Shown in pieces: positions 5,922-7,664 of a stretch of 7,664 nucleotides of DNA. Position 1 is the first letter of the stretch. Each line of letters begins with the position of its first letter. The notes beneath the pieces are model-generated. The model saw nothing but the letters and a program-made list of their open reading frames with translations. It was not told the origin of the DNA and did not search any database. Both the position numbers and the translations under genes were made by a program. Source of the stretch: Planctomycetes bacterium RBG_16_41_13 (lineage in GTDB: Bacteria; Planctomycetota; Brocadiia; Brocadiales; Brocadiaceae); the NCBI GenBank assembly GCA_001828295.1, contig MHYI01000013.1, positions 1 to 7,664 of the forward strand, given 5' to 3'.

Positions 5922-6302
5922 TTATAATGTTATATTCAAAATGCTTGCTGTTTTTGCAATGATCACATCGGGATTAAAGGGTTTTGTCATATAAATATCT
6001 GCGCCCGAATCATCCCCCATTTTTTTGTCATATTCCTGCCCTTTTGCAGTAAGCAAAATGATATAGACGCCCTTCAGTGTGGGGTCGTTTTTTACCGCAT
6101 TACATACATCATAACCATTCATTTCCGGCATCATTACGTCAAGATAGACAATATCGGGCGTCTCTTTTTTTATTAATTCCAACGCTTGTTTGCCATTGCC
6201 GGCAGTGATAATTTTCACTCCTTTCTCTTCAAAGTCTTCAAGTGTTTGTTCCAGCAACAGTCTTATATGTGGCTCATCATCTACAATTAATACCTTCGGC
6301 AT
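5922..6302 (-). CDS. Single-domain response regulator (CheY-like receiver)
   Basis: A 126-residue phosphorelay receiver without an output domain. Key residues are present: the acidic pair D8/D9 (VDDEP) for Mg, phospho-acceptor D55 in YLDVMMPEMNG, the switch Thr85 (LLTAKGQE) and Lys107 in the YMTKPF motif. The whole length is taken up by the receiver fold, so it must act by protein contact, either as a phosphate shuttle or by controlling a partner. GGGGGAG (6307-6313) lies 4 nt before the ATG. The gene starts 19 nt after the cyclase stop, so the two are very likely one operon; the receiver may modulate the cyclase or share its signal, but this is inferred from position only. The cognate histidine kinase is not in the window. 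Confidence 0.94.
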   Translation of the reverse strand: MPKVLIVDDEPHIRLLLEQTLEDFEEKGVKIITAGNGKQALELIKKETPDIVYLDVMMPEMNGYDVCNAVKNDPTLKGVYIILLTAKGQEYDKKMGDDSGADIYMTKPFNPDVIIAKTASILNITL

Positions 6303-6321
6303 ACGACTCCCCCTTTGTTAT

Positions 6322-7664
6322 CTAATAAATTACGTTAAAGATATCTATTGGTTTTTCTTTGCCTTTTACGGTGATTTTGCCAAATTTTTCAAATTCAAAT
6401 ATGTTTTTGGTTGCATGATATACCTTATGCTCCACCAGTATTTGTCCGCCTTTTGCAAGGGATTGCAGCCTGTCTGCGATATTTACTTCATCACCTATTG
6501 CCGTATAGTCCATATGCCGGGGAGAGCCTATATTGCCAACCACCACTTCTCCTGCAGTTATGCCTATTCCGGTAGTAAAATTATCCCGTATCCAACTGCT
6601 GCCGGTTTTTTTAATGCACTGCTGCATTTTAATAGCAGATTTAATTGCCTGTGTTTCATTATTATCGCAATGAAAAGGAGCGCCGAAGAAGGCAACAATC
6701 ATGTCGCCTACAAATTTGTTTACAGTGCCTTGATGTTCAAAGATTATTTCCACCATATTAGAAAAATACTCATTGAGATATGTTACAATTTTTTCAGGCG
6801 CAAGCTTCTCGCATACGGCGGAAAAATTTCTAATATCAGAAAACAAAATGGATATTTTCTTTTTTGAGGGGTTTAGTGCATTTCCCCCAAAATCTTCCAG
6901 AATGGCGCTTACAATCTGGGGTGAAACATAACGTTGTAAATGCGCCTTAATATTTTCCGTCTTCATTCTGTTTTCATATAAAATGGCATTCTCAATGGAA
7001 GACGCCGCCTGGGACGCAAAAATACTGAGCAGCTTCAGGTCTCTGGCGCTATAAGGGTAAGGGGAGCGGCTGCTGAGGTTCATTACGCCTAAAATCCTGT
7101 CCTTAAGCCTGAGAGGGGTGCATAGTAAGGAAGAAACAGCATTATATCCCTTCACAAATCTCGGGTCAGAAGCAACGTCATTCACTATCTCTGCGACGCC
7201 GGTAACGGCCACATTCCCGGCAATGCCTTCGCCTGATTGCAATATGGTCTTTGGGATATATTCCTCGCCGTACGCCGACAGTATTTCAAGGGTATTATTG
7301 TTGTTTAACAGCATCAGGGAAGCGTTTGTTCCGTTTATTAACTGCCTTGCCTCGTCAATAATCAACTGCGCAACGTCTTTAACTTCCGTGCATGCGGCTA
7401 TTTTATCTGCGATGTCGTAAAGTAGGTTTATTTCCCTGTATTTGTCAAGCATATCAGTGGCAAGGGATTTTTTTTCAAACTCTTTATTTGCCAGATATGA
7501 AAGCAGTTCTGAAAATACGTGGGCCGGTGGGTCTCCTTTTACCCAGCCGATGGCAATGTCGTTGAGCTTTACAGGATAGATGTTGTTTGTACTTATGACG
7601 TTATTATGGGTTTGTACGTTTGCGTCTGGTTGATCACCAAAGTAGGCAATAGTTTTTCCTTCTT
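6322..7664 (-). CDS. GAF domain / class III adenylate cyclase, 5' end cut by window
   Basis: Makes cAMP from ATP; cytosolic as far as visible. I read the frame open from the ATG at 7452 upstream to the window end with no stop, giving about 70 more residues (IAYFGDQPDAN ... YPVKLNDIAIGWVKGD ... LLSYLANKEFEKKSLATD) that run smoothly into DKYREINLLYDIADKIAA. That ATG is therefore internal and the gene is partial. Numbering from the internal Met: a coiled helix (1-20), a GAF domain (about 25-160; SGEGIAGNVA, FASQAASSIENA), and a catalytic domain (about 195-376). Metal Asps are D206 (FSDIRNFS) and D250 (KFVGDMIVAFFG). K246 and T317 (DYTAIGDEVN) give the Lys/Thr pair typical of bacterial adenylate rather than guanylate cyclases. 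N324 and R328 (NIADR) are the transition-state residues. All catalytic positions are present. The GAF ligand is unknown. It leads into the receiver gene 19 nt downstream. Confidence 0.93.
   Translation of the reverse strand, partial: EGKTIAYFGDQPDANVQTHNNVISTNNIYPVKLNDIAIGWVKGDPPAHVFSELLSYLANKEFEKKSLATDMLDKYREINLLYDIADKIAACTEVKDVAQLIIDEARQLINGTNASLMLLNNNNTLEILSAYGEEYIPKTILQSGEGIAGNVAVTGVAEIVNDVASDPRFVKGYNAVSSLLCTPLRLKDRILGVMNLSSRSPYPYSARDLKLLSIFASQAASSIENAILYENRMKTENIKAHLQRYVSPQIVSAILEDFGGNALNPSKKKISILFSDIRNFSAVCEKLAPEKIVTYLNEYFSNMVEIIFEHQGTVNKFVGDMIVAFFGAPFHCDNNETQAIKSAIKMQQCIKKTGSSWIRDNFTTGIGITAGEVVVGNIGSPRHMDYTAIGDEVNIADRLQSLAKGGQILVEHKVYHATKNIFEFEKFGKITVKGKEKPIDIFNVIY

Noticed and set aside
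6190..6867. 225-residue plus-strand open frame antisense to the receiver and cyclase genes
   Set aside because: It is the antisense shadow of two well-conserved genes; the composition (many Phe, Cys, Ser, Tyr) is typical of reverse-complement reading and no family is recognisable.

Overview
The window is a compact, moderately AT-rich stretch of bacterial chromosome. All eight recognisable genes lie on the minus strand, so the text below reads from high to low coordinates. The gene set (GAF/class III cyclase, CheY-like receiver, DUF4912 protein beside a GH57 branching enzyme, Hsp20, BCAM0308-family zinc-ribbon protein, UspA, and an archaeal-type methionine adenosyltransferase) suggests an environmental anaerobic or stress-adapted bacterium. 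An anammox-type planctomycete would fit, but that is inference from gene flavour; no marker gene in the window fixes the taxonomy.

Layout. (1) 7664-6322: a class III adenylate cyclase with a GAF domain. It is cut by the window edge: the reading frame stays open upstream of the apparent ATG at 7452 to the last base. (2) 6302-5922: a single-domain response regulator, 19 nt after the cyclase and probably co-transcribed. (3) 5921-5778: an intergenic region with a near-consensus sigma-70-type promoter on the minus strand (TTGACT, 18 nt, TATAAT) and a perfect short palindrome overlapping its -35 box. (4) 5777-3374: a DUF4912 protein, then a GH57 1,4-alpha-glucan branching enzyme, 25 nt apart, which form a likely glycogen/alpha-glucan unit. 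(5) 3320-2880: Hsp20. (6) 2709-2203: BCAM0308-family zinc-ribbon protein. (7) 1904-256: UspA-family protein and archaeal-type methionine adenosyltransferase, joined by a one-base TAATG stop/start overlap. (8) 255-1: non-coding, with a terminator-like hairpin, a palindrome and a 27-nt-arm inverted repeat.

How the genes may work together: the cyclase/receiver pair is a signalling module (cAMP and phosphorelay), the DUF4912-GH57 pair handles storage polysaccharide, and Hsp20, BCAM0308 and UspA are stress or proteostasis proteins. The co-orientation suggests a stress/energy-storage neighbourhood, but no regulatory link between the modules is shown by the sequence. I found no CRISPR, tRNA, rRNA, transposase or phage gene. 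The less ordinary signals are the bacterial context of an archaeal-type MAT translationally coupled to a USP, the related AGAGACGCA palindromes that bracket that gene pair, the promoter-palindrome arrangement ahead of the DUF4912-GH57 unit, and a nine-base C tract inside the branching-enzyme gene.
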